This document shows positions 63,356 to 64,000 of a stretch of DNA of 64,000 bases, one piece after another; the first letter of the stretch is position 1, and every line of letters starts with the position of its first letter. The position numbers were made by a program, and so were the translations under genes. The stretch is from Rhodospirillum rubrum ATCC 11170 (lineage in GTDB: Bacteria > Pseudomonadota > Alphaproteobacteria > Rhodospirillales > Rhodospirillaceae). The notes beneath the pieces were generated by a model that was not told the origin of the DNA, ran no database searches, and was given only the letters and a program-made list of their open reading frames with translations. The stretch covers positions 2,861,501 through 2,925,500 of the forward strand of contig NC_007643.1 of assembly GCF_000013085.1 (NCBI RefSeq). Direction: 5' to 3'.

Positions 63356-64000
63356 TTGGCAGGACTGAGGTTTGGCGTCCGCTCCCGTCTGGTCCTCGCC
63401 TTTTCGGCGATGGCGGCAATGACCCTGGTCACCAGCGCCGTCGCCATCTTGTCCTTTAGCGAAGTCGAAGCGCGCTTCATCGAGCTGACGACGACACGCC
63501 TTCCGGCGATGGCGGCGGCGACCAAGCTGAGTCAACAGGCCGAAAGCATCGTCGCCCAGGCTCCGGCCCTGGTGGCGGCGAGCAGCCCCACCGAGCTTCA
63601 TACCATCGATTTCCGCATCCGTGATCAGCTGAGCTGGCTTGCCGAACTCATCGAGAGGGTCCGCAAGACCGATGGCGAAGCCATCGCCATGGCCCGGGTC
63701 GACGACCTCGCCCGCGAACTGGAACGCCGCTTCGTCGATCTGGCCACCCAGGTCGAACGCCGGCTGAGCATGGAGGCCCTTGATCGCCAGACCCTGGGGC
63801 GGCTGCTTGTCCTGGGCAGAACGATCACCGGCATAAGGGACCAACGCGAGACCGAGGGCCCGCCGGAAGACGCCGCCATCGCCCGGCGCTGGGCGGCCGG
63901 CGCCCAGGATGCCAACACCGTGCTGATCGCCGCCCTGGCCACCACCGACGCCGCGATCTTGCGCAACCTGGGCGAGGCCTTTGGCGACCTGCTCGAGACG
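63356..64000 (+). CDS. N-terminal part of a membrane sensor protein (runs off window)
   Basis: An open frame of 215 codons continues past the window edge. It most likely starts at the TTG at 63356, with GAGGGA upstream. A first membrane segment (LVLAFSAMAAMTLVTSAVAIL) is followed by a long helical periplasmic region (ARFIELTTTRLPAMAAATKLS onward), like the TorS-type sensor domains of histidine kinases. No HAMP or kinase motif is yet reached. It was not listed as an ordinary ATG frame. Its position 26 bp after an AapJ-like binding protein gene suggests co-transcription and a TorT/TorS-like sensing pair. Confidence 0.72.
   Translation, partial: MAGLRFGVRSRLVLAFSAMAAMTLVTSAVAILSFSEVEARFIELTTTRLPAMAAATKLSQQAESIVAQAPALVAASSPTELHTIDFRIRDQLSWLAELIERVRKTDGEAIAMARVDDLARELERRFVDLATQVERRLSMEALDRQTLGRLLVLGRTITGIRDQRETEGPPEDAAIARRWAAGAQDANTVLIAALATTDAAILRNLGEAFGDLLET

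Noticed and set aside
1-64000. Search for tRNA, rRNA, insertion sequences, attachment sites or prophage genes
   Set aside because: No tRNA cloverleaf, transposase, integrase or terminal repeat was recognised by eye; a tRNAscan or ISfinder search was not possible here.

Overview
The window is GC-rich, densely packed bacterial DNA with short intergenic gaps and many 4-base stop/start overlaps. Gene content points to an alphaproteobacterium of the Rhodospirillum type, a purple non-sulfur bacterium. The main evidence is a C4-pathway 5-aminolevulinate synthase (hemA) next to pyrE, an oxygen-independent coproporphyrinogen dehydrogenase (hemN), a 41-residue L36, a two-subunit methylmalonyl-CoA mutase with its MeaB chaperone, and an alphaproteobacterial AapJ-like binding protein. 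The species assignment is inference from gene content and was not tested by alignment.

Layout. 1-5.4 kb: a carboxylate-amine ligase (cut by the window edge) and an N-formylglutamate amidohydrolase on minus; glycerate 2-kinase, pyruvate kinase and glyoxalase I on plus. 5.4-9.3 kb: rpmJ, then the ferrous iron operon feoA-feoA-feoB-feoC. 9.3-13.4 kb: a PagL-type lipid A deacylase, then a PAS histidine kinase coupled to a peptide-type binding protein. 13.7-17 kb: a complete proVWX-type betaine/choline transporter. 17.2-22.5 kb: mutA-mutB-meaB on minus. 22.8-23.5 kb: a HigBA toxin-antitoxin pair whose toxin gene is AT-rich. 23.6-29.5 kb: a 5'-nucleotidase family enzyme, a chemoreceptor, otsA and glk. 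29.5-32.6 kb: a PstI/BsuBI-type restriction-modification pair on minus. 32.9-36.5 kb: catalase, an AraC regulator and an MFS transporter. 36.5-42 kb: a five-gene minus-strand glycan operon (flippase, two GT2 and two GT4 glycosyltransferases). 42-46.5 kb: prfC, an ABC-2 exporter, tusA and a rhodanese. 46.6-51.4 kb: a universal stress protein, a DUF454 protein, hydroxypyruvate isomerase, hemN and a hemerythrin-receiver fusion. 51.4-56.6 kb: a crotonase, pyrE, hemA with a long structured leader, a class I aldolase and a PadR-like regulator. 56.7-64 kb: a THI5-like/PAS/GGDEF diguanylate cyclase, an SDR reductase, a CoA-transferase, a DUF882 peptidase, an AapJ-like binding protein and the start of a membrane sensor that runs off the window.

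Functional themes are tetrapyrrole synthesis (hemA, hemN), C3 metabolism (hydroxypyruvate isomerase, glycerate kinase, pyruvate kinase), propionyl/methylmalonyl-CoA metabolism, Fe(II) uptake, osmoprotection (proVWX, otsA), cell-surface glycans, and several sensors fused or coupled to ligand-binding modules. The most notable items are a possible multi-stem RNA leader upstream of hemA with its own promoter-like sequence, a hemerythrin-receiver fusion in which one iron-ligand histidine is methionine, a restriction enzyme with a 13-unit Lys-Glu-X tract, a cysteine-rich FeoC-like protein, and two binding proteins paired with sensors instead of permeases. No tRNA, rRNA, insertion sequence, prophage or CRISPR array was recognised.
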